A stretch of 64,000 nt of DNA from Azospirillum baldaniorum (GCF_003119195.2 NZ_CP022254.1:1519001-1583000); one strand, 5' to 3'. Positions 1-9,113 are shown, counted from the stretch's first letter. The notes: generated by a model not told the origin, from the letters alone. Made by a program: numbers and translations.

Positions 1-114
1 GCTCCCTGCACCTTCTGAATGAGTCAGTGCACTAGGTCACATCCGTACCAGACCGCCGCCGCTCCGCCTGCTACCCATCCGGCATTCACCCACAGCCAAT
101 CTTGGGAGCATGGC

Positions 115-567
115 ATGTCCATCGCAGTGTCCGCCATCTCGTACCTCCTGGTCGTCGGCGCCGGGGTCAGCGTCGCGTTGCAGCAGGTCCTCAACGCCAA
201 CCTCAGGGCCGACCTCGGCTCGCCCTGGTGGGCGGGCTTCGTCAGCTACGTCGTCGGCATGCTGGCGATGCTGGCGGTGGCGCTCCTCGCGCCCGGACCC
301 CGCCTCGCCGAAGCGGTGAGCGGGGCGGGGTCGTGGGTCACCTGGACCGGCGGGCTGTTCGGCGCGCTGTTCATCGGGACGGCCATCCTGATGGTGCCCC
401 GCCTGGGGGCGGCGACGGTGCTGGCGCTGATCGTGGTCGGCCAGATGCTCGGCTCGCTCGCCTTCGACCATGTCGGCCTGCTCGGGCTGCCGCAGCAGCC
501 GATAAGCCCGACCCGGCTGGCCGGCGCCGCCTCCCTGATCCTCGGCGTCGTCCTGATCCGGCTGTAG
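115..567 (+). CDS. DMT-superfamily permease, YdcZ/DUF606 type
   Basis: A 150-residue integral membrane protein made almost entirely of hydrophobic helices (about five), beginning with an uncleaved segment at residues 5-22. The length and the Gly/Ala-rich helices with a conserved N-terminal 'QQVLNANLR' stretch match the small YdcZ (DUF606) permeases, which resemble half of a drug/metabolite transporter and probably work as dimers. The substrate is unknown. The ATG at 115 is preferred over upstream in-frame codons because a GGGAG lies just before it and the upstream extension is not membrane-like. No operon partner; the next gene converges on it. Confidence 0.75.
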   Translation: MSIAVSAISYLLVVGAGVSVALQQVLNANLRADLGSPWWAGFVSYVVGMLAMLAVALLAPGPRLAEAVSGAGSWVTWTGGLFGALFIGTAILMVPRLGAATVLALIVVGQMLGSLAFDHVGLLGLPQQPISPTRLAGAASLILGVVLIRL

Positions 568-572
568 CGCTC

Positions 573-1355
573 TCAAGCGGTACGGTGCAGGGCGAAGCCG
601 GATGCGCCGGGGGCTTCCAACTCCGGGCGGAGTTCGAGGCTGGGGATCGCATAATCGCCGCCGTTCTGACGGCGGAAGGGGATCGGCGCCGTCGTCTCCA
701 GCGTCCGCATCCGCTCCCGCAATTGCTCCGCCGCCCGCGCGAAACCGGCCTCGTCGAAGCGGTCCACCCGATAGGCGACGAAGGGCGGCAGCACGTCGTA
801 GCCGGGGTAATGCAGGATGCCGTGGTTGATCGGGAACAGCAGGTCGTCAATCGGACCGTTGATGCCGCGCGGCGCGTAATGCTCGGCCCAGCCGCCCGTC
901 GTCACCACCAGCATGGCGCGCTTGCCGGCGAAGCGGCCCTCGCCGTAGCGGTCCCCCCAGCGGCGGTCGCTGTGTTCGCCGACTCCATAGGCGAGGCCGT
1001 AGGCGTAGACGCGGTCGACCCAGCCCTTGAGGATCGCCGGCATCGTGAACCACCAGAGCGGGAATTGCAGGATCAGTGCGTCGGCCCACAGCAGCTTTTC
1101 CTGCTCGGCCTTCACATCGTCGGTCAGCGCGTCGGCGGCGAAGGCGGCACCGGAGGCGGCGGCCACCTTCAGGCGCTCCCCCTCGCCGAGGCTGGGGAAG
1201 TCGGCGCGGTCCACCGTGGTCTTCCAGTTCATGGCGTAGAGGTCGGAGACCTGCACCGTATGGCCCTGCGCCTCCAGTTCCGCGATGGCGGCGTCGCGCA
1301 GGGCGGCGTTGAGGGAGCGGGGATCGGGGTGGGCGAAGACGATCAGCACGTTCAT
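573..1355 (-). CDS. NAD(P)H:quinone oxidoreductase, flavodoxin-fold
   Basis: A 260-residue protein of the MdaB/NQO1 flavodoxin-like family, expected to reduce quinones or related electrophiles with NAD(P)H using a bound flavin. The N-terminal beta strand and phosphate loop 'VFAHPDPRSLNAAL' and the mid-protein 'QFPLWWFTMPAILKGWVDRVYAYG' region (read in two parts) are characteristic. An upstream GTG at 1364 is in frame, but the ATG at 1355 has an AGGTG at suitable spacing. It is divergent from a LysR regulator across 96 bp, the usual layout for a stress-inducible quinone reductase and its regulator. Confidence 0.85.
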   Translation of the reverse strand: MNVLIVFAHPDPRSLNAALRDAAIAELEAQGHTVQVSDLYAMNWKTTVDRADFPSLGEGERLKVAAASGAAFAADALTDDVKAEQEKLLWADALILQFPLWWFTMPAILKGWVDRVYAYGLAYGVGEHSDRRWGDRYGEGRFAGKRAMLVVTTGGWAEHYAPRGINGPIDDLLFPINHGILHYPGYDVLPPFVAYRVDRFDEAGFARAAEQLRERMRTLETTAPIPFRRQNGGDYAIPSLELRPELEAPGASGFALHRTA

Positions 1356-1451
1356 CACAGGCACCTGTTCGCTTGAAACGCTTGCGCCTCACGCTAGGCC
1401 GGTGGAGATTGATCCGGTAGACGAAGTGAATGGATAGAACTCTGCCGTAAA

Positions 1452-2381
1452 ATGGATCAATCGAACGTCACGCTGGACCGCATGCGGACCTTCGTCCGCG
1501 TCGCCGAACGGGGAAGCCTGTCGGCGGTGGCGCGCGAGATGGCCATCGGGCAATCCAGCGTCACCCGGCACATCCGCGAGCTGGAGGAGGCGCTGGGCGT
1601 TGCCCTGTTCAGCCGGACCACGCGTCGCGTCGCGCTGACCGCGGAGGGCGAGCGCTACTACGCCAACGCCGTCCAGATCCTGCGCCTTGTCGAGCAGGCG
1701 GGCGACGAGGCGCGCGACACCGGCCGCGCCTCGGCCGGGACGGTGCGCGTGTCCTGCACGGCGGCGCTCGGCGTCCGGCACATCAGCCGGCTGATCTTCG
1801 CCTTCCAGGACCGCCATCCGGACATCGCCGTCGATCTCGGCCTGACCGACGAGCGCATCGACCTCGTCCGCGATGGCGTTGACATCGCCATCCGCCTCGG
1901 TCCGCTCACCGACAGTTCGCTAAAGCGGCGGGCGCTCGGGCTGAGCCGGCGCGTCCTCGTCGGGGCGCCGGCCTGTCTGGAGCGGCACGGCCGGCCAACG
2001 ACGCCGGCCGACCTCGCGGGGTTCGACGGTGTGCGCATGTCGAACATCGCGGGGAGCGACCGGCTGACGCTCGAAGGGCCGGACGGCGCCCTTCACGCCG
2101 TGTCCCTGGGCGGACGGCTGCGGGTCGATCACGGGCTGGCCGCGCGCGAGGCCTATCTCGCCGGCCGCGGCATCGGCCCGGCCCATGTCTGGCTGGTCGA
2201 CGACCTGCTCGCCGACGGCCGCCTGGAGGTTCTCCTGCCCGACCACGCGCCGCCCGCCGTGCCGCTCAACCTGCTGATCGTGCCGGAACGGGCCGGCATC
2301 GCGCGGGTCCGGCTGCTGGTGGAGTTCCTGGCGGAGACGGTCGCGACCATCCCCGGGATCGAGCGGCCGTCTCGGGGATAG
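1452..2381 (+). CDS. LysR-family transcriptional regulator
   Basis: A 309-residue LysR-type regulator. The winged helix-turn-helix covers residues 8-67, with the recognition region 'SLSAVAREMAIGQSSVTRHI' and the typical 'FSRTTRRVALTAEGERYY' wing. The rest is a periplasmic-binding-like effector domain. It is transcribed divergently from the flavodoxin-fold quinone reductase, which is its most probable target. The effector is unknown. Confidence 0.88.
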   Translation: MDQSNVTLDRMRTFVRVAERGSLSAVAREMAIGQSSVTRHIRELEEALGVALFSRTTRRVALTAEGERYYANAVQILRLVEQAGDEARDTGRASAGTVRVSCTAALGVRHISRLIFAFQDRHPDIAVDLGLTDERIDLVRDGVDIAIRLGPLTDSSLKRRALGLSRRVLVGAPACLERHGRPTTPADLAGFDGVRMSNIAGSDRLTLEGPDGALHAVSLGGRLRVDHGLAAREAYLAGRGIGPAHVWLVDDLLADGRLEVLLPDHAPPAVPLNLLIVPERAGIARVRLLVEFLAETVATIPGIERPSRG

Positions 2382-2407
2382 CCGCCCGGGGAGAGCCGAT
2401 GGGGTGA

Positions 2408-3646
2408 TTACGGGGTCGCTCCCTCGGTCACCGCCTCTTTTCTGACCGCCAGGCTGCGGCGGGGCAGGCGCAGGCGCCCGTTGAGGACGAGATGGGCGAC
2501 GAGGCCGATCATCAGACCCCAGAACGCCCCGCCGATGCCGAGCAGCTTGATGTTCGCGGCGGACGCCAGGAAGGTGATCAGCGCCGCCTCGCGGGACGCC
2601 GGGTCGGCCATCGCCCCGGCCAAGCTGCCGCCGATGGTTCCAAGCAGCGCCAGACCGGCGAGCGCGGTGATGAAGGTTGCGGGAAACGCCATGAAGACGG
2701 CGGCCAGCGTCACCCCGAACACCCCGACGAGCACGTAGAAGACGCCCGCGGCGATCCCGGCGATCCAGCGCTTGGACGGGTCCTCGTGCGCCTCCTTGCC
2801 GGTCGCGATGGCGGCGGTGATGGCGGCGATGTTGAAGGCGTGGGAGCCGAACGGGGCCATGAGCAGCGAGCCGAGGCCGGTCACCGTCACGATGGGGTTG
2901 GCGCTCGTCTTGAAGCCGTCGTTCCGCAGGACCAGCATCCCCGGCATGTACTGGCCGGACAGCGTGATCAGGAACAGCGGCAGAGCGACCGACAGCAAGG
3001 CGTTCAGCGAGAAGTCCGGCGCGGTGAAGACCGGGGCGGCGAACTCCAGCGACAGCCCAGACAGATCGACGCGGCCCTGCGTCAGCAGGAAGGCGAGCCC
3101 GAGAATCAGGATGCCGACCACGGCGTAGCGGGCGGAGAACCGCTTCAGCGCGACATAGGCGACGATCAGCAGCCCGACCAGCAGCGGATCGACGCTGGCC
3201 CCGCCGAACGCCCCGATGCCGAAGGGGAGCAGGATGCCGGCGAGAAGGCCGGAGGCGATGCCGGGCGGGATCAGCCGGATGACCTTATCGAAGCAGCCCG
3301 ACAGGCCGAGCGCGACGAAGGCCGCCGCCGAAATCATGTAGGCGCCGACCGCCTCGGCGTAGGGCGTCGTCGCCAGCGCGGTGACGAGGAACGCCGCGGC
3401 CGGGGTGGACCAGGCGGTGATGATCGGCTCGCGATGGCGCCAGCTCAGGAACAGGCCGGTCAACCCGACGCCGATGGAGACCGACCAGACCCAGGAGGCG
3501 GTGAGGTCGGGGCTGAGGCCCGCGACCTTCGCCGCCTGGAAGACCAGGATGAAGGTGCCGCCGTAATTGACGATGACGGAGATCAGGCCCGCCACGACGG
3601 GGTGGGTGAGGTCGTTGAGGCGGATGGGAGCGGAATTGGGTGGCAT
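2408..3646 (-). CDS. benE: BenE-family benzoate/H+ symporter-like permease
   Basis: A 412-residue polytopic membrane protein with about 12 helices, similar to BenE. The N-terminal segment 'VVAGLISVIVNYGGTFILVF' and the 'ITAWSTPAAAFLVTA' helix are typical. Benzoate is the known substrate of the founding member, but no benzoate-degradation gene is nearby, so the substrate here may differ. The ATG at 3646 follows a GGAGG about 12 nt upstream; longer in-frame forms start at 3703. It is divergent from a MocR-type regulator, and the 113-bp gap holds two copies of a repeat that recurs before the glutamine amidotransferase gene. Confidence 0.82.
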   Translation of the reverse strand: MPPNSAPIRLNDLTHPVVAGLISVIVNYGGTFILVFQAAKVAGLSPDLTASWVWSVSIGVGLTGLFLSWRHREPIITAWSTPAAAFLVTALATTPYAEAVGAYMISAAAFVALGLSGCFDKVIRLIPPGIASGLLAGILLPFGIGAFGGASVDPLLVGLLIVAYVALKRFSARYAVVGILILGLAFLLTQGRVDLSGLSLEFAAPVFTAPDFSLNALLSVALPLFLITLSGQYMPGMLVLRNDGFKTSANPIVTVTGLGSLLMAPFGSHAFNIAAITAAIATGKEAHEDPSKRWIAGIAAGVFYVLVGVFGVTLAAVFMAFPATFITALAGLALLGTIGGSLAGAMADPASREAALITFLASAANIKLLGIGGAFWGLMIGLVAHLVLNGRLRLPRRSLAVRKEAVTEGATP

Positions 3647-3696
3647 GGTTGCGCGGGACCTCCGGACGGTTCGAGCCGCAAGGGCGATGAGCGGCC

Positions 3697-3702
3697 TTGA
3701 CA
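3697..3702 (+). promoter_or_regulatory. Possible -35 element of the MocR-type gene
   Basis: A perfect TTGACA, with a weak TGATGT about 18 nt downstream as a candidate -10. The first repeat (3707-3716) lies between them, which would suit autoregulation. Confidence 0.35.
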
Positions 3703-3706
3703 ACTA

Positions 3707-3760
3707 CCCGACCAATGGCCTGATGTGCCCATCCGCTTTATCGAAGAAGGCCAGACCAAT
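3707..3760 (-). promoter_or_regulatory. Paired 10-bp repeats between benE and the MocR-type gene
   Basis: Read on the minus strand, ATTGGTCTGG occupies 3760-3751 and ATTGGTCGGG occupies 3716-3707, a direct repeat with 44-bp centre spacing. The same sequence, orientation relative to the target gene and spacing occur at 5278-5331 before the glutamine amidotransferase gene. MocR/GabR-type proteins are known to bind directly repeated operators, so these are inferred operators for the product of 3760-5250. Confidence 0.6.
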
Positions 3761-5250
3761 TGTTCCGGCATTCCCAGCTTGAGTCCGTGAAGGCGTGGAT
3801 CGCCAACCCCGCCCATGCGGCCATGCCGCTCCACGCGCGGATTCAGCGAGCCGTCCGGCAATTGATCGTCGACGGCGCGCTTGGGCCGGGCAAGCCGCTG
3901 CCCGCCTCGCGCGCTCTCGCCATGTCGCTGGGGGTGTCCCGCGACACGATCGAGGCGGCCTACGCCCAGCTTCACGCCGAAGGCTTCATCGACCGGCGCG
4001 TCGGCAGCGGCAGCTTCGTCGCGGAGATCACCGAGTTCACCCCCGGCCGCCGCCGGCCCCGGCGCGACACGCTCCCGAGCGATCAGGCGCCCGCTCTCAG
4101 CCGGCGCGGGGCCGCCGTGTTCGAGGGGGGCGGCGTGCGCGAGATGCCGGTGCCACGGCCCTTCGCCCATGGCGTTCCGGAAACCCGGACCTTTCCGCTC
4201 GCGCTCTGGGAACGGCTGGAACGGCAGGTGCGCAAGGAGGTTGGCGCGCAAAGCCTGTTTCACGGCGATCCACAGGGGACCGAGCCGCTTCGCCGCGCCA
4301 TCGCCGACTATGTGAACCTCGAACGCGGCGCGCGCGCCACCGCCGACCGTGTCCTGGTGCTGACCAGCTCGCAGCAGGCGATGTCGCTCTGCGCGACCCT
4401 GCTGTTCGACCCCGGTGACGGGATTTTCCTGGAGGACCCGGCCTATTACGGGGCGCGCAAGGCGTTCGAGGCGGCGGGGCTGGACTGCGTTCCGGTCCGC
4501 GTCGACCGGCAGGGCGTCGTCGTCGATCACATCCTGGCCGAGCCGCAGCGGGCGAAGGCGGTGTTCCTGACGCCGTCCCACCAGTTTCCGACCGGCGCGA
4601 CGCTGGCGCTGGACCGCCGTCTGGCCTTGATCGAGTGGGCGGCCCGGCATCAGGCCTGGATCATCGAGGACGACTACGACAGCGAGTTCCGCTACGCGGG
4701 CAAGCCGACGGCCTGCGTGCAGGGGCTCGATCCCCATGGCCGCACCATCTACATCGGCACCTTCACCAAATCGCTCTTTCCCGGATTGCGGATCGGCTAC
4801 GCCGTGCTGCCGCCGTCGCTCGTGAAGCCGATGACGGTGGCACGCACCCTGCTGGACGGCCACACGGCGCCGATGGCGCAGCTCACGCTGGCCCGCTTCA
4901 TGGAAGGCGGGCATTTCGGGGCGCATGTCCGGACGATGCGCGGCGTCTACGCCGAGCGCCTCGACGCGCTGGCGGGTCTCGTCCGCAAACACCTGTCGGA
5001 TTTCGTCGAGCCGCAGGTGCCCATCGGCGGGTTGCAGATGCCCTGTCTGCTGACCGGCGACCTGACGGAGCGCGCCGCCGTCGACGCGGCGCGGCGGGCC
5101 GGGATCGAACTGCTCGGCCTGTCGGCGCTGCACGCCGCCTGCGACGGCAAGGCCGGCTTTCTGATGGGCTTCGCGGCCTACACGCCGTTCGAGATCGAGA
5201 CCGCGGTCAGAAAGCTGGAGAGGGCGCTTCGCATGGCGGCGACGCCGTAA
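3760..5250 (+). CDS. MocR/PdxR-type regulator (GntR wHTH fused to aminotransferase fold)
   Basis: A 496-residue fusion of a GntR winged helix (about residues 15-85, 'PASRALAMSLGVSRDTIEAA' and 'RRVGSGSFV') and a fold-type I aminotransferase domain (about 130-490). The PLP site looks intact: 'IIEDDYDSEF' supplies the Asp and 'YIGTFTKSLFPGLRIGY' contains the Schiff-base Lys at about residue 337. Such proteins regulate genes for PLP, GABA or amine metabolism. The start is uncertain: TTG at 3760 follows AAGAAGG, but GTG at 3787 would give a more typical N-terminus. It lies between benE and a glutamine amidotransferase gene, both inferred targets. Confidence 0.85.
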   Translation: MFRHSQLESVKAWIANPAHAAMPLHARIQRAVRQLIVDGALGPGKPLPASRALAMSLGVSRDTIEAAYAQLHAEGFIDRRVGSGSFVAEITEFTPGRRRPRRDTLPSDQAPALSRRGAAVFEGGGVREMPVPRPFAHGVPETRTFPLALWERLERQVRKEVGAQSLFHGDPQGTEPLRRAIADYVNLERGARATADRVLVLTSSQQAMSLCATLLFDPGDGIFLEDPAYYGARKAFEAAGLDCVPVRVDRQGVVVDHILAEPQRAKAVFLTPSHQFPTGATLALDRRLALIEWAARHQAWIIEDDYDSEFRYAGKPTACVQGLDPHGRTIYIGTFTKSLFPGLRIGYAVLPPSLVKPMTVARTLLDGHTAPMAQLTLARFMEGGHFGAHVRTMRGVYAERLDALAGLVRKHLSDFVEPQVPIGGLQMPCLLTGDLTERAAVDAARRAGIELLGLSALHAACDGKAGFLMGFAAYTPFEIETAVRKLERALRMAATP

Positions 5251-5277
5251 AGTCGGCGGGCCTCCGGAACAAGGAGA

Positions 5278-5350
5278 ATTGGTCTGGACCATTGCCGAAA
5301 AATGGCTGGGCACAGCGAGCCATTCGTCTGGTATCCGAGAACCGACCAAT
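5278..5350 (+). promoter_or_regulatory. Paired 10-bp repeats upstream of the glutamine amidotransferase gene
   Basis: ATTGGTCTGG at 5278-5287 and ATTCGTCTGG at 5322-5331 form a direct repeat spaced 44 bp. A further inverted GACCAAT is at 5344-5350, and the first copy is part of TGGTC-TG-GACCA (5280-5291). The first copy is identical to the box at 3751-3760. Inferred operator for the MocR-type regulator encoded immediately upstream. Confidence 0.6.
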
Positions 5351-5386
5351 CCACGACGTTCCCGGCGCGGGAGCGGGAGGCGACCC

Positions 5387-6088
5387 ATGCACAAAACGGC
5401 ACTGGCGATCCGGCACGTCCATTTCGAGGACCTTGGCATCTTCGGCGCGGTGCTGTCGGAGGCCGGCTATTCGGTCCGCTATCATGATCTCGACATGGCG
5501 CCTTTTGCGCTGCTCGATCCGCTGGAGCCGGATTTGCTGATCGTCCTTGGTGGTCCCGTCGGGGTCTATGACAGCGACGCCTATCCGTATCTCGCCGAGG
5601 AATCGACGCTCCTGGCGGCAAGGCTGGCCGCGGGGCGCCCGACGCTCGGCATCTGCCTCGGGGCGCAGCAGATCGCCAAGGCGCTCGGCGCTGCGGTGCA
5701 TCCCATGGGCCACAAGGAAATCGGCTTCGGCCCGCTCACTTTGACCGATGCCGGACGGGCCGGACCGCTTCGCCATCTGGAGGGCGTTCCGGTGCTCCAC
5801 TGGCACGGGGACGCCTTCCAGATCCCCGCCGGAGCGGAGAGGCTGGCGGCGACGCCGCTCTGCGCAACCCAGGGGTTTTCGGTTGGCCGCCACACGCTGG
5901 CCCTGCAATTCCATCCGGAGGTCGATGTGGCCGCCGGCATCGAGCGATGGCTGACCGGCCATGCCGCCGAACTGGCCGGGGCCGGCATCGACCCGCGCGT
6001 GCTGCGCGGTCAAGCGGCGGGGATCGGCCCGGAATTGCGTGAGGCCGGGCAAAGGATGCTGGCCGAGTGGCTTCAGGCCGTGCCCTGA
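5387..6088 (+). CDS. Class I glutamine amidotransferase (GMP-synthase-like GATase domain)
   Basis: A 233-residue stand-alone class I glutamine amidotransferase. The nucleophile Cys90 sits in 'TLGICLGAQQIA', and the other triad residues are His176 and Glu178 in 'LQFHPEVD'; the oxyanion region 'VLGGPVGVYD' is also present. It should hydrolyse glutamine or a gamma-glutamyl compound and act alone or with an amide acceptor. Family members include gamma-glutamyl hydrolases of polyamine and aromatic catabolism. The ATG at 5387 has a GGGAGG upstream. The preceding intergenic region carries the MocR repeats, so substrate-responsive control is likely. Confidence 0.85.
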   Translation: MHKTALAIRHVHFEDLGIFGAVLSEAGYSVRYHDLDMAPFALLDPLEPDLLIVLGGPVGVYDSDAYPYLAEESTLLAARLAAGRPTLGICLGAQQIAKALGAAVHPMGHKEIGFGPLTLTDAGRAGPLRHLEGVPVLHWHGDAFQIPAGAERLAATPLCATQGFSVGRHTLALQFHPEVDVAAGIERWLTGHAAELAGAGIDPRVLRGQAAGIGPELREAGQRMLAEWLQAVP

Positions 6089-6188
6089 TTCCTCTGCGGT
6101 GAGGCGGGGTGGGATGTTCACCGATCTGCACGACGCTGCCGATCTGTGGCACAGTCCGCTCCAACGAGCCGCCTCACAGGGAACCTGA

Positions 6189-6833
6189 ATGAACGACGCA
6201 GCAAGGAACATGCTGATCGATGGCATGGAGCGTTGGAGTGCCTTCATCGAAGCGAACGCCTCCTGGGCGGAGGTGATCTTCTTCCTGTGCGCGTTCGCGG
6301 AGTCCCTGGCTTTCGTCGGGTTCGTGGTGCCGGGCGTGGTGCTGATCGCCGCGGGAGGCGCGCTGGTCGCCTCCGGCGCCCTCGGCTTCTGGCAGGTCTA
6401 CGTCGCCCTCGCGCTGGGCGCGGTGCTGGGCGACGCCGTGTCCTATTGGCTCGGCCGGGTGTTCGGCGATCGGGTCCCGGTGGTCTGGCCGTTCCGTCAG
6501 CGGCCGGAGCTGCTGGAGCGGGGCAGCCGCTTCTTCCTGCGCCACGGCGGCAAGAGCGTCTTCTTTGCCCGCTTCCTCGGTCCGCTGCGGCCGGTGGTGC
6601 CGATCACCGCCGGGATGATGGCGATGCCGCACCACAGCTTCCAGACCGCCAACCTGCTGTCCGCGGTGATCTGGGTGCCTTTGATGATGGCGCCCGGCAT
6701 CGCCATCGCGAAGGGGGTCGGCATCGACGAACTTTTGTCCGGCGCCCCGGCCCCGCCGGCCGTCACCCGGAACGGAGGCGACACGCCCTGCGTGCCGGCG
6801 CCGCCGATTTCCGGCGAGCCGTCACGGTGCTGA
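6189..6833 (+). CDS. DedA-family membrane protein
   Basis: A 214-residue DedA/SNARE-associated (VTT-domain) inner-membrane protein. The re-entrant motif 'AESLAFVGFVVPGVVLIAAG' near the N-terminus, 'GDAVSYWLGRVFGD' and the arginine-containing 'VFFARFLGPLRPVVPITAGM' are the family's conserved blocks. DedA proteins support undecaprenyl-phosphate recycling, lipid translocation or proton-motive-force homeostasis. Here the usual C-terminal helix is followed by about 40 hydrophilic Pro-rich residues. It stands alone; AGGGA precedes the ATG. Confidence 0.85.
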   Translation: MNDAARNMLIDGMERWSAFIEANASWAEVIFFLCAFAESLAFVGFVVPGVVLIAAGGALVASGALGFWQVYVALALGAVLGDAVSYWLGRVFGDRVPVVWPFRQRPELLERGSRFFLRHGGKSVFFARFLGPLRPVVPITAGMMAMPHHSFQTANLLSAVIWVPLMMAPGIAIAKGVGIDELLSGAPAPPAVTRNGGDTPCVPAPPISGEPSRC

Positions 6834-6839
6834 CCGCCC

Positions 6840-9113
6840 TCAGGCGCATTTGGAATAGCCGCAGTTCAGGCAGCTGTCGCAGCCTTCCTGCCGGATCAGG
6901 CCGGGCTGGCCGCATTTCGGGCATTGCCGGAGATTGGCCGACTCGGTTCCGATGACCACCGGTGCGGAACCGGGGGCGGCGTCGGCGGACGGGGGTGCGG
7001 TCAGTGCCCCGTTGGCGGCCCCGTCGTCCGGCAGCATGCCGATGGCCTTGAGGTGCCGTTCGATCACGTCACCGATGGCCGCCAGAAGGGATGGGACGTA
7101 GCGGCCCTGCATCCAGGCGCCCCCGCGCGGGTCGAAGACCGCCTTCAATTCCTCCACCACGAAGCCGACCTCGCCGCCGCGTCGGAAGACCGCGGAGATC
7201 ATTCGCGTCAGCGCCACGGTCCAGGCGTAATGCTCCATGTTCTTGGAGTTGATGAAGACCTCGAAGGGCCGGCGGCGCCCGTTCTCCACGATGTCGTTGA
7301 TGGTGATGTACATGGCGTGGTCGCTGTCCGGCCAGCGCACCTTGTAGGTTTCGCCCGGCAGGGTCTCCGGACGATCGGGCGGCTTGGCCATCGGAACGGG
7401 AGGCGATGCCGTGCCCTCCTTCTTCACCGACAGGACGGAGCCGGTGACCGCGTTCGGGCGGTAGGTGGTGCAGCCCTTGCAGCCCAGCTCGTAGGCCTGC
7501 CAATAGACGTCCTTGAAGGCGTCGAAGGGCAGGTCCTCCGGACAGTTGATGGTCTTGGAGATGGAGCTGTCCACATGGCGCTGGGCCGCCGCCTGCATCA
7601 CCACATGCTCCGCCGGGGTCAGCGACTGCGCGTCCACGAACCAGTCGGGCAGGGGGGCCTCGTCCCCGAACCGCGCACGGAACAGGCGGTGGGCGTGGTC
7701 GCTCACCTCCTCCGTCCGGCGGGTGCCGTCGGGCATCAGGACGGTGCGCTCGTAGCTGTAGGAGAAGACCGGCTCGATCCCCGACGACACGTTGTCGGCG
7801 AACAGCGAGATCGTTCCGGTCGGCGCGATGGAGGTCAGAAGCGCGTTGCGGATGCCATGCTCCGCGATCAGGGCGCGCACGTCCTCGTCCAGCCCGCGCA
7901 CCATCGGGGCGTTCGGATAGGCGTCGCGGTCGTAGAGCGGGAAGGCGCCCTTCTCCGCGGCGAGCAGGGCGGAGGCCCGGTAGGCCTCGTTGCGGATGAT
8001 CCTCAGCCAGGACTCGGTCAGCGCCACCGCCGCCTCGCCGCCGTAGCGCGTGCGGCAGAGGATCAGCGCGTCGGCCAGCCCGGTGACGCCCAGCCCGATG
8101 CGGCGCTTGGCGTGGGCTTCCCGCGCCTGTGCCTCCAGCGGGAAGCGCGAGGCGTCGACCACATTGTCCATCATCCGCACGGCGAGCGCCGTCAGCTCCT
8201 TCAGCCGGTCGGTGTCGAGCCGGGCCGTCTCCTCGAACGGGTCGATCACCAGGGCGGCGAGGTTGATCGAGCCGAGCAGGCAGGCCCCGTAGGGGGGCAG
8301 CGGCTGCTCCCCGCATGGGTTGGTGGCGGCGATGGATTCGCAATAATTCAGGTTGTTCTGCCCGTTCACCCGGTCGATGAAGATGACGCCCGGCTCCGCA
8401 TAGGCGTAGGTGGCCTGCATGATGCGGTCCCACAGGCCGCGGGCCCGCACCTCGCGGTGGACCTGCCCATCGAAGACCAGCGGCCAGGGCCGGTCCTCGC
8501 GCACGGCGTCCATGAAGGCGTCGGTGACCAGGACCGACAGGTTGAACATGCGCAGCCGGCCCGGCTCGCGCTTGGCGTCGATGAAGTCCTCGATGTCGGG
8601 GTGATCGCAGCGCAGGGTCGCCATCATCGCGCCGCGCCGGGCGCCTGCCGACATGATGGTGCGGCACATGCTGTCCCACACGTCCATGAAGGACAGCGGG
8701 CCGGAGGCGTCGGCGCCCACACCCTTTACGAAGGCCCCCCTGGGCCGCAGGGTGGAGAAGTCGTAGCCGATGCCGCCGCCCTGCTGCATGGTCAGCGCCG
8801 CTTCGCGCAGATGGGCGAAGATGGCGCCGAGATCGTCCTCCACCGTCCCCATGACGAAGCAGTTGAACAGAGTCACCGCCCGCCCGGTGCCGGCCCCGGC
8901 CAGGATGCGCCCGGCGGGCAGGAACTCGAAGCGGGACAGTGCCCGTTCGAAGCGCGGCGCCCAGACCTGCGGGTCGGCCTCCGGCGCGGCGAGCGCCGTG
9001 GCGACGCGGCGCCAGGTGTCGGCGACGGTCTGGTCGATGGGATCGCCCGCGGCGGACTTGAAGCGGTACTTCATGTCCCAGATCCGCTGGGAAATGGTGG
9101 CGATCCCCGTCAT
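6840..9113 (-). CDS. nrdJ: Adenosylcobalamin-dependent (class II) ribonucleotide reductase
   Basis: A 757-residue class II ribonucleotide reductase, which makes deoxyribonucleotides using adenosylcobalamin and needs no oxygen. Seen in sequence: 'LFNCFVMG', 'GGGIGYDFS', the active-site loop 'NPCGEQPLPPYGACLLGSIN', and 'APTGTISLFADNVSSGIEP' in the barrel. The C-terminus carries a zinc-ribbon-like 'CPKCGQPG...CDSCLNCGYSKC' whose cysteines re-reduce the active site. The ATG at 9113 with GGAGG upstream is chosen over an in-frame codon at 9167. Convergent with the DedA gene with only 6 bp between stops. Confidence 0.95.
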   Translation of the reverse strand: MTGIATISQRIWDMKYRFKSAAGDPIDQTVADTWRRVATALAAPEADPQVWAPRFERALSRFEFLPAGRILAGAGTGRAVTLFNCFVMGTVEDDLGAIFAHLREAALTMQQGGGIGYDFSTLRPRGAFVKGVGADASGPLSFMDVWDSMCRTIMSAGARRGAMMATLRCDHPDIEDFIDAKREPGRLRMFNLSVLVTDAFMDAVREDRPWPLVFDGQVHREVRARGLWDRIMQATYAYAEPGVIFIDRVNGQNNLNYCESIAATNPCGEQPLPPYGACLLGSINLAALVIDPFEETARLDTDRLKELTALAVRMMDNVVDASRFPLEAQAREAHAKRRIGLGVTGLADALILCRTRYGGEAAVALTESWLRIIRNEAYRASALLAAEKGAFPLYDRDAYPNAPMVRGLDEDVRALIAEHGIRNALLTSIAPTGTISLFADNVSSGIEPVFSYSYERTVLMPDGTRRTEEVSDHAHRLFRARFGDEAPLPDWFVDAQSLTPAEHVVMQAAAQRHVDSSISKTINCPEDLPFDAFKDVYWQAYELGCKGCTTYRPNAVTGSVLSVKKEGTASPPVPMAKPPDRPETLPGETYKVRWPDSDHAMYITINDIVENGRRRPFEVFINSKNMEHYAWTVALTRMISAVFRRGGEVGFVVEELKAVFDPRGGAWMQGRYVPSLLAAIGDVIERHLKAIGMLPDDGAANGALTAPPSADAAPGSAPVVIGTESANLRQCPKCGQPGLIRQEGCDSCLNCGYSKCA

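Noticed and set aside
1..114. A gene start or N-terminal extension of the YdcZ-like protein
   Set aside because: The in-frame extension from 19 is hydrophilic and unlike the family, and the ribosome-binding site supports the start at 115. Nothing else is visible in this stretch.
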